Positions 22,320 through 32,883 of a stretch of 64,000 nucleotides of DNA are shown here, piece by piece; within the stretch, counting starts at the first letter, position 1, and each line of letters starts with the position of its first letter. A program made the position numbers and the translations under genes. The notes below the pieces were generated by a model that was not told where the DNA came from, did not search any database, and saw only the letters and a list, made by a program, of their open reading frames with translations. The stretch spans positions 1,583,158 to 1,647,157 of the forward strand of contig NW_022985363.1 of assembly GCF_010093625.1 (NCBI RefSeq), given 5' to 3'. This DNA is from Macroventuria anomochaeta. Lineage: Eukaryota; Ascomycota; Dothideomycetes; Pleosporales; Didymellaceae.

Positions 22320-22943
22320 ACGTAAAGCACCACCGAGCCGGCCAAACAAGGGAACCGACCACTTTCTCTTGACACGACCATGTCATGTTACAAAATCATG
22401 ACTTAGTCACTATCAAACAAGGTGCCAGCATTTCGAGCGTTGTGCCCAGTCGTAGACCACCTGCACCCCGAGTCTTCTTGGATGGCTGAGCTGCCACAGA
22501 CGCCTCAGCAGCACCCTGCGCTGCTACCTCACCATACTCTATTTTGCCACCTTGCTGAATTCGCTTTCGTTTACACGCTCTTCTCTTGGTCATTTCTGCT
22601 AATTGCTCTTCAAGTTCAGAAATCCAGGCAGCTTGAGGCGCGTTTCGGTGCAGTATCAGTTTACCACCTTTGATAATCTGAGGGAAGCCAGCCTCGGCAG
22701 TAACAGGCGATCGAGTAAAGGAGTCGCTTACAAGCTTTGACTGAGATCCAAATTCATGCGTGTTGCTTGGAGTCTTTGATTGCCATAATTCGCCTGCATG
22801 ATAGGCTTAAGGGCAAGAATTATCCTGCCTTCTCTCTATGATATGCGCGTAGTGTTGGGGCATATCGTGTTGAGTGTGAAGATGGTCGTGCCAAGAGAAA
22901 GTGGCTGGTTCCCCGGTTTGGCCGGCTTGGTGGTGCTTTACGT
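22320..22943 (-). mobile_element. Fot1/pogo-like transposon, internally deleted derivative
   Basis: A 624-bp element bounded by long terminal inverted repeats: 22320-22377 on the left and 22886-22943 on the right, about 58 bp each with a handful of mismatches. It is flanked by the TA dinucleotide at 22318-22319 and 22944-22945, the target duplication of Tc1/mariner-Fot1 elements. Between the ends lies only the C-terminal piece of a pogo-type transposase in reverse orientation. A full element would be near 1.8-2 kb, so most of the transposase was lost while both ends survived. Confidence 0.88.
22396..22790 (-). pseudogene. Pogo/Fot1 transposase C-terminal fragment
   Basis: Minus-strand reading gives SFTRSPVTAEAGFPQIIKGG, AAWISELEEQLAEMTKRRA, KRKRIQQGGKIEYGE and AAEASVAAQPSKKTRG. 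This is the basic coiled tail after the DDE domain of fungal Fot1/pogo transposases. The DNA-binding and catalytic domains are absent, so the fragment cannot encode an active enzyme. It lies inside the terminal inverted repeats listed separately. Confidence 0.85.
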
Positions 22944-22945
22944 TA

Positions 22946-23418
22946 CATGATTAATTTTACATGAAACCAACCAATGTCAATAATTGAATCCTGCAGGTGC
23001 GCCTAATGCCAATCTGGTTCGTCGGGTTCAATAGATTGCAACGACTTGTTCTTTGAGTGAGTAGGTAGGCACGGTTAGAGGCATGAGATGTCCACATGCG
23101 GATTCAAATGCATGACGCAAGTGGAAAGGCTTCTCTTCGCCTGTGCCATATGGACATAAAACCTCGTGACTCAAGGGCAAGCAGACGACGCTGGTGGTTG
23201 ATCTGTTGGAGCTTGGTAACAGACTGATGGTCACGTGACTGCTGATCAACTAGCAAGACACACGTGCGTGCTCGTTCACGAGCGACACCCCTGTTCTATT
23301 GGATCAAACCGGACTGCTTGTCAGCGAGCAGTACCCTATCGTACAGTATATAGCTAGTAGGAATACTGCCCTTATGGCAGTGTGTTCAACCTTGTCAATT
23401 AACATTGTTATGGGAATC
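22946..23418. other. Non-genic spacer
   Basis: Short ORFs only, between the Fot1-like element and a family B LTR. Nothing is recognised. Confidence 0.5.
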
Positions 23419-23633
23419 TGTTGCAGTAAGTCAGGGGGAACTGCGCGAAGCAGTTGAATTAGTATATTGTGTTGTTCTCGTTCATTGTTTTTTGGTTGCC
23501 TCTCACCCGACAGTCCTGTTTACATGACGTATGTCTCGTGCAATCAAGAGCAGGAGGTACTTGTTGAAACAGGCAAGGGCACTGCACCAAAACACATGGA
23601 ACACATGGCCTCCTTACTCCATAGACCGTCACA
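23419..23633 (+). repeat. Family B LTR, internally deleted
   Basis: A 215-bp copy with intact TGTTGCAG and GTCACA ends. It lacks about 40 bp after the first GCAGTAA, exactly as if the two GCAGTAA direct repeats near the LTR start had recombined. No matching 5-bp duplication is found: the left flank is GAATC and the right flank GTCAC. The right flank is family A sequence, so the locus was rearranged after insertion. Confidence 0.75.
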
Positions 23634-23686
23634 GTCACTCTCATGGCAGGTGAGGTTGGACAGGCAGGAGCACCCTAACCGTGACA
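23634..23686 (-). repeat. Family A LTR fragment
   Basis: Last ~53 bp of a reverse family A LTR, from GTCACTCTCATGGCAGG to CCGTGACA, abutting the family B LTR. The rest of the LTR is missing on the left. The sequence ACCGTGACA recurs once more just after it (to 23703). Confidence 0.7.
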
Positions 23687-24058
23687 TACCCCAAACCGTG
23701 ACAGATTTCCTTATGTATAGCTCCACTCCGTAGCATGTAGAATAGTCAGTTTAATCCGTCAATATCTTCCCACACGCGTACTTTACACGCTGTCCGACAG
23801 TATCTGAACTGCAGGGTCCATCTTTCTCCACCCCCATCAGTGTCATGGACGGCTGCACCGGTTGAGTTGGTCACATATGTTGCGGCGTGGGCCGCTGTGG
23901 TATACTGATAGCTACGGTAAACAATAACGTAGGACTATCGGGTCGATGGAAGACTGCGCTGAATTGCTATTTAGCTAGGAGATGACGAATATATATCTGA
24001 CCTCAAGCCAGTGACCTGTCACACACGAGACTAGGGTAGTCTGTCGGGCATACAGTCA
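23687..24058. other. Non-genic repeat-associated DNA
   Basis: No ORF with domains, lying between two family A LTR pieces. Probably degenerate transposon DNA, but no boundary can be drawn. Confidence 0.4.
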
Positions 24059-24063
24059 GACCT

Positions 24064-24246
24064 TGTCGGGGATCGTGAGTGATCCGTACGCATGTGGGAC
24101 GAATTGCAGGATTAAACTGAGGTTGTATTGGGTGAAGCTACGGACAGTATGTATAGGTGAGTAGCTGTAAACAACGCTAGTGTGACGTGGCAGTCACTCT
24201 CATGGCAGGTGAGGTTCGACAGGCAAGAGCGCCCTGAACCGTGACA
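24064..24246 (-). repeat. Solo LTR, family A
   Basis: A 183-bp complete copy from TGTCGGGGATCGTGAG to CCGTGACA. A perfect 5-bp target duplication GACCT lies at 24059-24063 and 24247-24251. No internal element sequence is attached. Confidence 0.85.
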
Positions 24247-24251
24247 GACCT

Positions 24252-24787
24252 TGTACAGACCAACCAATACCGCAACAGTATATGCCGTCTTTGCCTACAA
24301 TAAACACATTCCCCGATTTTGAACCTCTTCGCGCTGACCAGACCTTGATAGTTACAAGCCCAACAATACCGTGGATGTTGCTTATGGGTATCCAATAATG
24401 GGTGGCGTTTGTGTGAAGCTTGTTATGCCGGTCTTCCTCGTTGCTGGTGATCTGTTCCCATATGTAGGCCAAGTCTCTTGGCCTATGATGTAAACTTCAG
24501 ATGACTTGAGTTCTTAGATGCTATCTACGAGCATTGAGGTGTTACTAATATAGACACCTGCAACAAAGGAACAAGCAAGACACAAAGAAACAATCTATTT
24601 AGACGTGGGATGAAAGCGGCTGAAACCAACAAAGTCCCAACGCTTGTTGAGTCGGACAAGATACTCTAGTGTACCGAATCGCAGCCGTGAGTTGTTGCTG
24701 AACTTGAAGCTGACATAGCAGTTGCCTCGGTTGATGTTGCTGCTGCGTTAGAAGCTCTTTGGTGTTAGGAGAGCACCAGTGGGGAGC
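24252..24787. other. Non-genic, downstream of Tnp2 relic
   Basis: Short ORFs without domains, next to the end of the Tnp2-type pseudogene. It may include the transposon's 3' terminal region, but no terminal inverted repeat was identified. Confidence 0.4.
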
Positions 24788-26996
24788 TCAAGACTTCAAA
24801 TACATCAACCCTAGGGCTGCACTGTCGCAGTTGAGCGCAGACACACCGTAGTAGCTCAAGGTTTGGAACATCTCGTTGTTGGAAGGTGAAGTTGACTTAG
24901 GATACTCCAGTGCAAGACGACGCACTGGCTCAGTGACTCTGTACTTGTCAGGCTTCAGCATCACAACAGTGAACCTATCCCCGTCTAGCATGCCATCAAT
25001 CAGGCTACGTATCATGCTTGATGGACAGTAAGCTTCTGATTTCAAGGAGAAGCGAGTGGATTGGAGTGTACACACTTGGACTCGCGTGACGGTGTCTGGG
25101 TGGTTGAGCTTAGTCTGAGCATTTGTGTAGTATAGCTCTTCAAACTCCCGTACAAATTGTCTGGCAAGACTATAGATAGTGGTAACATCGTGTGGCTGGA
25201 TTGTACGGTTGAACAAGAGTGCGTAAAGCTTGCTGAGAAGCTTGAATTTTGCCCAGTATGCTGATGGTATTGCTCCGCAAAGCAGTGCTGGCCCACAGAC
25301 AAGTAGCCAGGCTTTCAATTCTGCGGTCTTCCAATTTGTGGTTGTTGTCTTTTCACCCACAGCACGCATTGGAGGGCTTACGTGTATTGGCACTGTGTAT
25401 CGCGCATCCCTGAGGGCATTGTTAATGCGTATCCTGCCTGCCAGGCTTACTTGGTAGGCACCTCCGTCCCTTACTCCTTGGTTTGAGTCTCTCAAATTCC
25501 ATCCCCAGAGGAGCTGGATGATGTCTTTGGTGATATTGTATGCCATGAGATGCATGATATCAGTAGGAAAGCTCTCTGGCCAGTATAGGGTGTCAAGGTT
25601 GCGAAGAACGCTGCGCCGAGCTATCCCTCTGTACTTGCCGTTAGGGTTCTTGTTAATGTCATCTGCCAGTCGTCTGGGCAACACTGGTTTGTTGATATTG
25701 TTACTGGTGTGAGTCAGGTCATAAATACTTACACCATCTGGCTTAGAGGCCTCCATCTCGCACATCCGACATGGCTACTTCACATTGCTAGGCTCTTTCG
25801 TACTCATGGCTTTGGCCACCCAACAACTGTCCCCTGTAACAAGTATCAAGTGCACTCGTAGTCTGAACACTGGATCTTTTGATCTGGTTGCTTCAAGCGC
25901 AGGGATGCCTGTGGGATGAGACAGGACACTGAATTCGTCCACCGGAGGTTGCAGAAACGTATCAAGCGTGCTGTTGCTATACCCACCAGGAACAATCATG
26001 GCAAGGATCGTATTGGCCTTGGTGAACTGCACATGTGGTCGGAGGTTTAGAACATACACAAATACAGCCATGACCTTGTGTAGGGCTCTTACATTGTCGT
26101 TTGTTGGTAAGGAGGACCTCATCCAGAGCCATCTGACAAGCGATTTCCCGCGGTTCAAGTAGGTAACCGTCGACCTTGAGACGCCTGAAAATCCTTCTGC
26201 CGGTCCATTCTGTCATCTCCCTGGCATGGCATTTGTGTATGCACCGTAGTAGGGCTGCAGTTCGTATGCCCTTGCCCGATTCTTGTATCGATGCAGTAGC
26301 CGTGGGCCAATCTTGATGTGGTTATATTGCGCAATGGGCCGCTCCTCCTCTGTAGGGTCGTTAAAATCTGCTCTAAGTTTGTATCGTGGTCGAAGACAAT
26401 GCTTGCATCCCCTGAGTTCAGCATACTGGCCCTGAACGCCAAGTGACCTGCTTCGCAGCAATCAATCTTCATTGTGGGTATATTGGCTGCCCGCCCCACT
26501 GCCCTGCTGTATGTCTTGCCATCGTGTATTGGGATGGTGTACAAGGTTTCCATAATGTCCCTGAACTCTTGCCACGCCAGCCGCCCAATGCGACGATAGA
26601 AGCGGTGCGTTTGACTGTACGAGAGTAGGTTGCGCACATCATTAGGGTCAAGGTCATCATCCCTGTTGTTATTGTTGCCTGAACTGTCTTGGTTGCTGTC
26701 AGGGGGGTTCTCGTGTACATCAAATGAGCCACTGGCATTGTTTGACTAGTTGTGCACATTGCGAGCATTGTCGTCAGCGTTAGATCATCCCCATCTTCTG
26801 CGTTGGCATGGTCTTGGTCTCCCAGTGCGGCATCTAGTGTCAGAGAAGGTGTAGAGCTTGTTGAACCTTCGCTATCACCATCGTAGGCGGACAATTGCAT
26901 CTTCTCGGTCTTGGGATCATGTGCAAGCGCCAGCTCATCGGCTGTGAAAGTACTGGTATCCCCGCCACGTATGGCTATGAGCACGTGTCTGCGCAA
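24788..26996 (-). pseudogene. Tnp2-type (CACTA/Plavaka-like) transposase relic
   Basis: Broken transposase readable in pieces on the minus strand. 26637-26430 gives YTIPIHDGKTYSRAVGR and DCCEAGHLAF. After a frameshift comes GCKHCLRPRYK and HIKIGPRLLHRY. After another comes WTGRRIFRRLKVDGYLLEP. After a third comes FVYVLNLRPHVQFTKANTIL, MIVPGGYSNSTLDTFLQP and RVHLILVTGDSCWVAKAMS. One in-frame TAG at 25777-25775 then interrupts the final block, which runs to 24788 (PESFPTDIMHLMAYNITKDI, WKTAELKAWLLVCGPALL). This order (Cys-rich module, NLPP-like IPG segment, LVTGD, DxMHL, LKAxEWxxFL-like) is that of Tnp2 transposases. At least three frameshifts and one stop make it non-functional. The N-terminal limit near 26996 is approximate. 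Confidence 0.75.
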
Positions 26997-27208
26997 TGTC
27001 CGAGTCGATATGTGATATGTACCAGGTCAACGACGAGGGAAATTGGTACATTGACAAAGGTATACCCGATCATCTGTCTCATTCATGGGGTGAATGTTGA
27101 TTTGGCAAGGACACTAGGTGATTCAACATCAATTAGATTATGATCCTGAAGGTTTGTTAGTGGTGCCCTTGGAAAGTCCCTCTGCTGACCAGCCTGGAGG
27201 TGTGATCA

Positions 27209-27389
27209 TGTCACGGTTTGGGGTGCTCCTGCCTGTCATACCTCACCTGCCATGAGAGTGACTGCCTCGTCACACAAGCGTTGTTTACAGCTACTCACCT
27301 ATATATACTGTTCGTAGCTTCAATCAATACAACCTCAGCACAATCTTCAACTTCTTCCTTTGCGTACAGTTCTTCACTGAACTCTGACA
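27209..27389 (+). repeat. Solo LTR, family A
   Basis: A 181-bp forward copy from TGTCACGGTTTGGGGTG to CTCTGACA, with a perfect 5-bp duplication GATCA at 27204-27208 and 27390-27394. The right third is more diverged than in the other copies. Confidence 0.85.
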
Positions 27390-27394
27390 GATCA

Positions 27395-28114
27395 TCAATG
27401 CTGATATTGGAGAGCTTGTGGAAGAGTTGGACGAGGAGCAAACCCATGGTGCAACTACCTGAGCAAAGGAGCTGCATTCTAACGGGTCCTAACATGCCCA
27501 AAATCGGCTTAGTTTTTGGCGGAGCACATGCTGCGGAGTAGAGTCTGTAGGCCGAGACTCAGTTATTACATCACCAACCACGCCTCACACCACAATTGCT
27601 CATCTCTTTATCAATCTCTGCTACCAATAGCATCCCAACAGATGGCAACACAGCTGTTGTCGAGGCTGGATTAATGGTAAATTTTGAGATTCAAACACGA
27701 GAAACCCTATAATGAATACCATGTCCTTGCAATCTATATGTCGATGTACTCCCTCAAAGACACATCCTACAAAGTAGTTCTGTTGGAGCAGTCAAAACGG
27801 ACACAGGCATAGAGAAGGTGTAACTGCATGAGTAGTGTCGGTCGGAGGCTGTGGTCAATGATTGAATTACTATCTGTGTTGTCCGATGGTGTTTTTGTAC
27901 AGGAGCTCTCGGCTCAGAGGTAAGTGCACTTGCCTTCGGGCAGTGCCTTCCTCAATAGAATATCATGTGACTTAGGCCACGTATTTACAGAAGGAGATGG
28001 TCTAACCTACGGTGACGCGGCAAGACCCCAGTGGTTGACTCATGGCTCCATCCTGGACGATATCAACACGGCGCAGCGACGAATACCACCGGTACCATAC
28101 GGATTAGAGTTCAG
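27395..28114. other. Non-genic, repeat-rich
   Basis: Short ORFs without domains between two family A LTRs. No gene or bounded repeat is recognised. Confidence 0.45.
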
Positions 28115-28534
28115 TCAACTGTACGCAAAGGGAAGAAGCTGAAGATTATACGGAGGTTGTATTGGGTGAAGCTACAAATAGTATATATATGTAGGTAGCT
28201 GTAAACAACTGTTGCAGTAAATGCAATAAGTGAAGGTGTAACCGCGCAGGGCAGTAAGTCAGGGGTAACCGCGCGAAGCAGTAAAATCAGTATATTCTGT
28301 TGTGTTGTTGTTCAGTGTTCCGTCTCTCACTCGACCCCCAGCGGGGTCTGTTTACATGACGTATCTGTCGTTCAGACAGAAAGTGCTATTGGAACAGGCA
28401 AGAGCACTGCACCAGCACACGTGGCAGACATGACCGCTTCACTCCATAAACCGTCACAACAACGCTAGTGTGACGTGGCAGTCACTCTCATGACAGGTGA
28501 GGTACGACAGGCAGGAGCACCCCAAACCGTGACA
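28115..28534 (-). repeat. Family A LTR split by a family B LTR
   Basis: Reverse family A LTR whose two parts (about 28115-28209 and 28459-28534) align with uninterrupted copies once the nested family B element is removed. The right end CCGTGACA is intact. The left end is diverged and its first bases cannot be fixed; no duplication of the following AATTG was found on the left. Confidence 0.75.
28210..28458 (+). repeat. Solo LTR, family B, nested in family A
   Basis: A 249-bp complete copy, TGTTGCAG...GTCACA, inserted into a family A LTR. The 5-bp duplication ACAAC at 28205-28209 and 28459-28463 is perfect and comes from the host LTR sequence AAACAACGCTAG, so the order of events is clear. Confidence 0.9.
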
Positions 28535-29124
28535 AATTGTCATCAGACACTATGACGGCAAGACGTTCAGTCAGGATCACAGATGTGCTATGACTGTTGC
28601 CGACAAGCTGATGTCCCCTGGGTACGGCTTAGAGTTCCTTTCACGCTTCGATGGCAATTGGATGGCGAGAGCCTTGCTGCATCATGCCTGGAGGGACTAT
28701 CGGTCCAGGTATAACAGAAGGGTGACAGGGCATCCGCGTTTGATTGAAATATACAACGGAGACTTGACTACAGCACATCTTGGAGCAAAGGGGTGGAAGA
28801 GCAATTTTGGCGGTATGAGGAGGAGCTGGATGGTGCAGGAAGCTGGCACTGTACGTCGGGTCCCGAGTGTTAGACGGATGCGACAGTGCCCTGGATATGG
28901 CCTATACCAACTCAAAACAGACTGGATACGAGGAGTAGACGAAGGCTATTCACGATATCGCCATGATCAACAAAGTTGCATCATACAAGAACCTGATGCG
29001 CCACAACGCTCCAGGCAGACCAATATAGGAATAGGAAATCTCTCCGATGCACTGGGTAAACCCGTATAAACTACAATTCAGAGGAAGGGCATAACGACAT
29101 GTTTACATCCCCAACTCCGTCGGA
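28535..29124. other. Unassigned region with one 159-codon ORF
   Basis: A plus-strand ORF at 28590-29069 encodes 159 residues with no recognised domain and a composition typical of chance reading in repeat DNA. It lies in the transposon-rich block. I do not call it a gene. Confidence 0.35.
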
Positions 29125-29500
29125 TCATGACGACAGCAACGTGTCTACAACAGGTGCACAAAACGGTGGTGTACCAATGGATGAACTGGCTCGAGTGAGG
29201 CCGCGTGCGCAGCGATTGACCTGCTCATGCAGGACGCAAGGTTGGCCCTGACCAAGGTAGCAATGGGCACAGTTCTTGCCTGTCAAGAGAGTTGAGCCCT
29301 TAGTGTTTTCGTTGAGCTGCCAGAACTCAAAGTCCTTGACCATGCAGTAGGTGCATCGCTTGTCACCCTCCGTCTTCACACCTGCAATGGCGTACATTGC
29401 CACACATGATTATACTGACCATGACAGGCTTTGTTGGCATTGCAGATGGCTTCAGCATATTTAAACCACCACTTTCCCTCATACTGATGTGTAATGCTAT
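29125..29500 (-). pseudogene. Cys-rich ORF, possible gene remnant
   Basis: Minus-strand reading at 29380-29125 contains RCTYCMVKDFEFWQL and KNCAHCYLGQGQPCVLHEQ, with paired cysteines suggestive of a small metal-binding module. An upstream stretch near 29490-29440 reads KWWFKYAEAICNANKACHG and could be joined by a short GTCAGT...TTGCAG intron. Further upstream the same strand is broken by stops. Family unknown; it may be part of a transposon-borne or decayed gene. Confidence 0.35.
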
Positions 29501-30630
29501 TTCTTGTCTACTCCTTTCGGGCCAGCGGACTTGCCCAATAAGGGGCTCCAGTTGTACTGGAACCAAAGCTGCTGAGGAAGTGACTCCTATTTCTGAGCCA
29601 CCTGTTTCCGCATGCCAGGCCCATATGGGCATGTGTACAAGTACATCACGCCATCTTGAACAAACTCGAGGATTCAATCTGTGTCCAGACTGTATGTGTG
29701 TTAGCAAGCACTCTGACACAAGGACGACCACCTACTCAATTCACTCATCTTTTGGCCATACGGCCCCTCCCACGTGGTTCTTGATAACCACCGGTCACTA
29801 TCCTCAGTGCTCACCCATGACGGATTGCAAATCACTTTCCTGTTCTATGTGCCATTGGTACGCCTGGGGCCAGGTGATACTGGCTATCAAATGCACGGTT
29901 GAACGACCTTCTGTTACATATTGAGGCTCAGTTGGCTCACAGTAGGGAAGAGGAGACCAAGAAAGAGAGCAATGATGGTGAGCCAGTTGAGCTGACCGCC
30001 ATTACAAGGAGCCTAGTTACTGTTTGCAACATAGTCCTTGCGGGGTTTGTTCTTCAGCTAACCAACCAGCTCCCCCACAATCACGAAGGTCTCCCAGTCA
30101 TCTTCCTGGGCCCCAATTCAACAGGTGGTGGCGCTGGGGTGGTCAAGGATGGGGCAGCAGCAATGTAGAAGCATTGTTTGAAGATGACAATATGGGGACG
30201 GACTAGCCCTCAGTGGGCAAGTTCTTACGACACCGCTTCCCTTACTAGTAGCCTTATTTGCAATCAAAATGCTAAGACACACTCATTTAACCCTGTAAAA
30301 GATCCTTTCACACGACAAACTCGCGCTGAAGTTGTGAAGTTGTTTGTTGTGTTGTAAAAAGAGGCCAAAGCCGGTCCAAGGCACAAACATGAGTTTTGGA
30401 TTGACGCTTAGTTTCCACAACCACATCACAGATATACAGCTAACTAAAAGTTCTTCGAGCAATGACTATTTAAACAGCTTCAGCAGTTTCATGTTGGAAA
30501 AATAACATGGTGGTGTTGCAGTTGCCCAGTCAAACTAGCAACAACAGGCCTTGGATGCTTGCCGGAACACCACCAGGACCTAATAATCAACACAACCTAA
30601 GCATCTTAATAATTCGTATCGGCTATTATA
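29501..30630. other. Unassigned, possible decayed coding sequence
   Basis: Contains a plus-strand ORF at 29899-30168 (HIEAQLAHSREEETKKES, TVCNIVLAGFVLQLTNQL), which reads like real but undomained protein sequence. No intact gene model could be built. Confidence 0.35.
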
Positions 30631-30987
30631 TTGGACATGAATGTGCAAGGCCAATTAGAAGTTGGTAGTGATGGTGAGATGCCGTTTGTGTGTGCCAGGT
30701 TTGATGCATGCATTGATGCAATCAGGCAGCAAATGCTCGCCCACAACACCACAATCAGATCTTGTATGTATAATTACAGCTTTATGGAAACATCATTCAA
30801 TGGAAAAATAGGAACATCGCAATGGAGGGGTGATGTGATGCTATGGTCACAAAAAAATGGAGAAAGATTTATGTTAAAAAAGAATGTTAGGATATTGGAA
30901 TGTCTTGAGGTAGCAACACTACCCCTTGTACAAGTCTTTTTTATAGGTTCAATTCACATAAGGAGCAGTTCTTTTTGTTGCAGATGA
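30631..30987 (+). CDS. Hypothetical ORF, 118 codons
   Basis: Starts at an ATG after an AT-rich stretch and reads MDMNVQGQLEVGSDGEMPFV, ending in a Ser/Cys-rich tail. No domain is recognised. It lies among LTRs and transposon relics without a clear promoter or intron, so it may be non-functional. Included only because it is the longest frame in this stretch. Confidence 0.2.
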   Translation: MDMNVQGQLEVGSDGEMPFVCARFDACIDAIRQQMLAHNTTIRSCMYNYSFMETSFNGKIGTSQWRGDVMLWSQKNGERFMLKKNVRILECLEVATLPLVQVFFIGSIHIRSSSFCCR

Positions 30988-31378
30988 AGCGTTGATACAT
31001 ATACTAACTACAATTGTTACAATCCGTTAGGATGTGCTAAGAAGGATTCGGGTACAGGTGCGAGAATCAATAGGGATGCATCTGTCATTACCAACCGTTA
31101 GAATGCTAAATGAACTTAAGCCATTACATGCCATTAGGACGCGGAATTACTATAGTGGGTGTGAATTCCACCAATTCTATTAAACCCAGCATGATACATG
31201 ACAACCCCACCCAACGCTACGTTATCAGATGGTGCTGCAACCTTCACGGTACATTCCTACAGGCCCTTTCAGGCCCGTTACGTGCCCTTAGGATGCTTGC
31301 ACAGGGTTCAGGTACCTGGGGTATGATACATCGAGCGTGCTTACACCACAGGTACACCAAGCGTTGTTCATAGGGATT
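30988..31378. other. Non-genic spacer
   Basis: Short phrases around CCATTAGGA, GTTAGGA and CCTTAGGATG recur several times in loose form. No ORF of interest. It ends at the CCCAC duplication of the next LTR. Confidence 0.35.
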
Positions 31379-31383
31379 CCCAC

Positions 31384-31818
31384 TGTGACGGTTTATGGAG
31401 TGAGATCATGTGTGCCACGTGTATTGGTGCAGTGCTCTTGCCCTTTCCGACAAGCACCTTCTGCCCTTGATTGCACAAGACATACGTCATGTAAACAGAC
31501 CCTGATGACAGTCGAGTGAGGTACAATTTGTGAGGGTGGATCGTGAGTGATCAGCGCGGAAGAATTAAAGGATTGCACTGAGGTTACATTGGGTGAAGCT
31601 ACGAATAGTACGTATAGGTAAGTAGCTGTAAACAACGCTAGGGTGACGTGGCAGTCACTCTCATGGCAGGTGAGGTATGACAGGCAGGAGCACCCTAAAC
31701 CGTGACACAATCACAGAACAAGAACAACACCATATACTAATTTTACTTCTTTGCGCGGTTCCCCCCTGACTTATTACCTTGCGTGTTTACAGCTTCATTT
31801 ATTGCATTTAATGCAACA
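31384..31818 (-). repeat. Family B LTR interrupted by a family A LTR
   Basis: Reverse family B LTR (TGTGACGG...TGCAACA). Its total of 435 bp becomes about 251 bp after subtracting the nested family A copy and its duplicated 5 bp. A perfect 5-bp duplication CCCAC lies at 31379-31383 and 31819-31823. This is the mirror case of the family B insertion into family A at 28.2 kb. Confidence 0.9.
31529..31707 (-). repeat. Solo LTR, family A, nested in family B
   Basis: A 179-bp copy, TGTGAGGGTGGATCGTGAG...CCGTGACA, inside a family B LTR. Target duplication CAATT (31524-31528) / CAATC (31708-31712), one C-to-T difference. The intact family B copy at 53.2 kb has CAATC here, so the left copy is the mutated one. 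Confidence 0.88.
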
Positions 31819-31823
31819 CCCAC

Positions 31824-32153
31824 GCTATCATTCACTTTGCCTCAGACGTCGGCCCAAAGAACGTCGCATCATCACCATCGTCTTGATGGAGACCGCTTGT
31901 GAAGCTGACGAATATGGTCATTCAACTGTGCGGCAAATGAGTGCCAGACAGAGCTTGCAACATATTCAAAACTATGATCAAGAGAGTATGCCCCTCCTCG
32001 CCCACCCTCTCTCTACAGATGACGATGAGTTTGATCGTGACGATTACACGAACGACTTTGCTCATCTACTCAGGTACCACAGACCTTCAATAGAATGGAT
32101 ACTTATTTCCTATCTCATCATGGCCCTGATCTTTGACAGTATTGTTACTCCCA
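31824..32153 (+). other. Possible coding remnant
   Basis: An ORF open through this stretch reads DDDEFDRDDYTNDFAHLLRY and ILISYLIMALIFDSI, but it begins inside an LTR. It precedes a transposase-like tail in another frame. No family is recognised; possibly part of a decayed mobile element. Confidence 0.25.
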
Positions 32154-32322
32154 GGTGCGGAGGAAGGCGAAGGCTGAGGAGCGCGTCCAAATTGATGCAC
32201 GGAAAGCAGAGAGAGCTCGCCTTCGGCAGGAGCGCAACGCTTCAAAAGCCATACAATTGTCCCAAAAGGGCAAAAGAAAGGCTTCACAAGCTCACCAGGC
32301 AAACAATCGTTCGAACGTGTGA
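32154..32322 (+). pseudogene. Basic transposase-like C-terminal tail
   Basis: Reads RRKAKAEERVQIDARKAERA, RLRQERNASKAIQLSQKGK and RKASQAHQANNRSNV before a stop. This highly basic, coiled tail is like the C-termini of pogo-type DDE transposases of fungi, and differs from the tail at 22.4 kb. No catalytic part or terminal inverted repeat was found around it. Confidence 0.5.
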
Positions 32323-32883
32323 AAACTGGTGATGTTGGTGGTGCTCCTTCTTCAGCGCCGCCCCCATCCCCACCACACAAACTCACAACGCGCGCACGCA
32401 GCATTAGGCTTCCAGCAAAATTAAGTAGCACATCTTCTTTGCAATCAATCAATTACTACAACACTACATCAGTTCGTGAGAATAGCTATTGTAGGTGGCT
32501 CTACAGCCTGAATCCACGCATTGGGTGCACGGACACGGTACTTCGCAACTATTTCCGGATCTGGTGCGAGTTGCGAGAATATAACCCTTGCCAAAACTCA
32601 TGTTACACGGCATAGTTAGCCCCTACCATAGTCGTTAGATGTCTATAAAATATGTATTTGCTCCAGTTGTACGTTCAGTTGTATACCTTTGGCAAACCGT
32701 CGCCACCAGAGTTTCGTGTCGATATTGGTGTTTTACCAAACAGACCCTTAGTCAGCCATTTCCCTTACCTTATTCGAGCTTAAACCCCTCTTCTTTACGC
32801 CACGCCATACTCCTCACCTCTTCAGCCGTCATTCAACGTGCTCGTCGTACTCTCTCAAATTCCAACACAGGTCGCTGTACATC
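32323..32883. other. Intergenic, promoter side of the MARVEL gene
   Basis: Contains a TATAAAA-like sequence near 32644 and pyrimidine-rich DNA before the start codon at 32884. No other gene is recognised. Confidence 0.5.

Noticed and set aside
28590..29069. 159-codon plus-strand ORF
   Set aside because: No recognisable family, repeat-rich setting and no flanking gene structure. Likely chance or decayed sequence.
29899..30168. 89-codon ORF with plausible protein-like composition
   Set aside because: No domain, no splice signals joining it to neighbours, and embedded in transposon relics. Mentioned only in the regional note.
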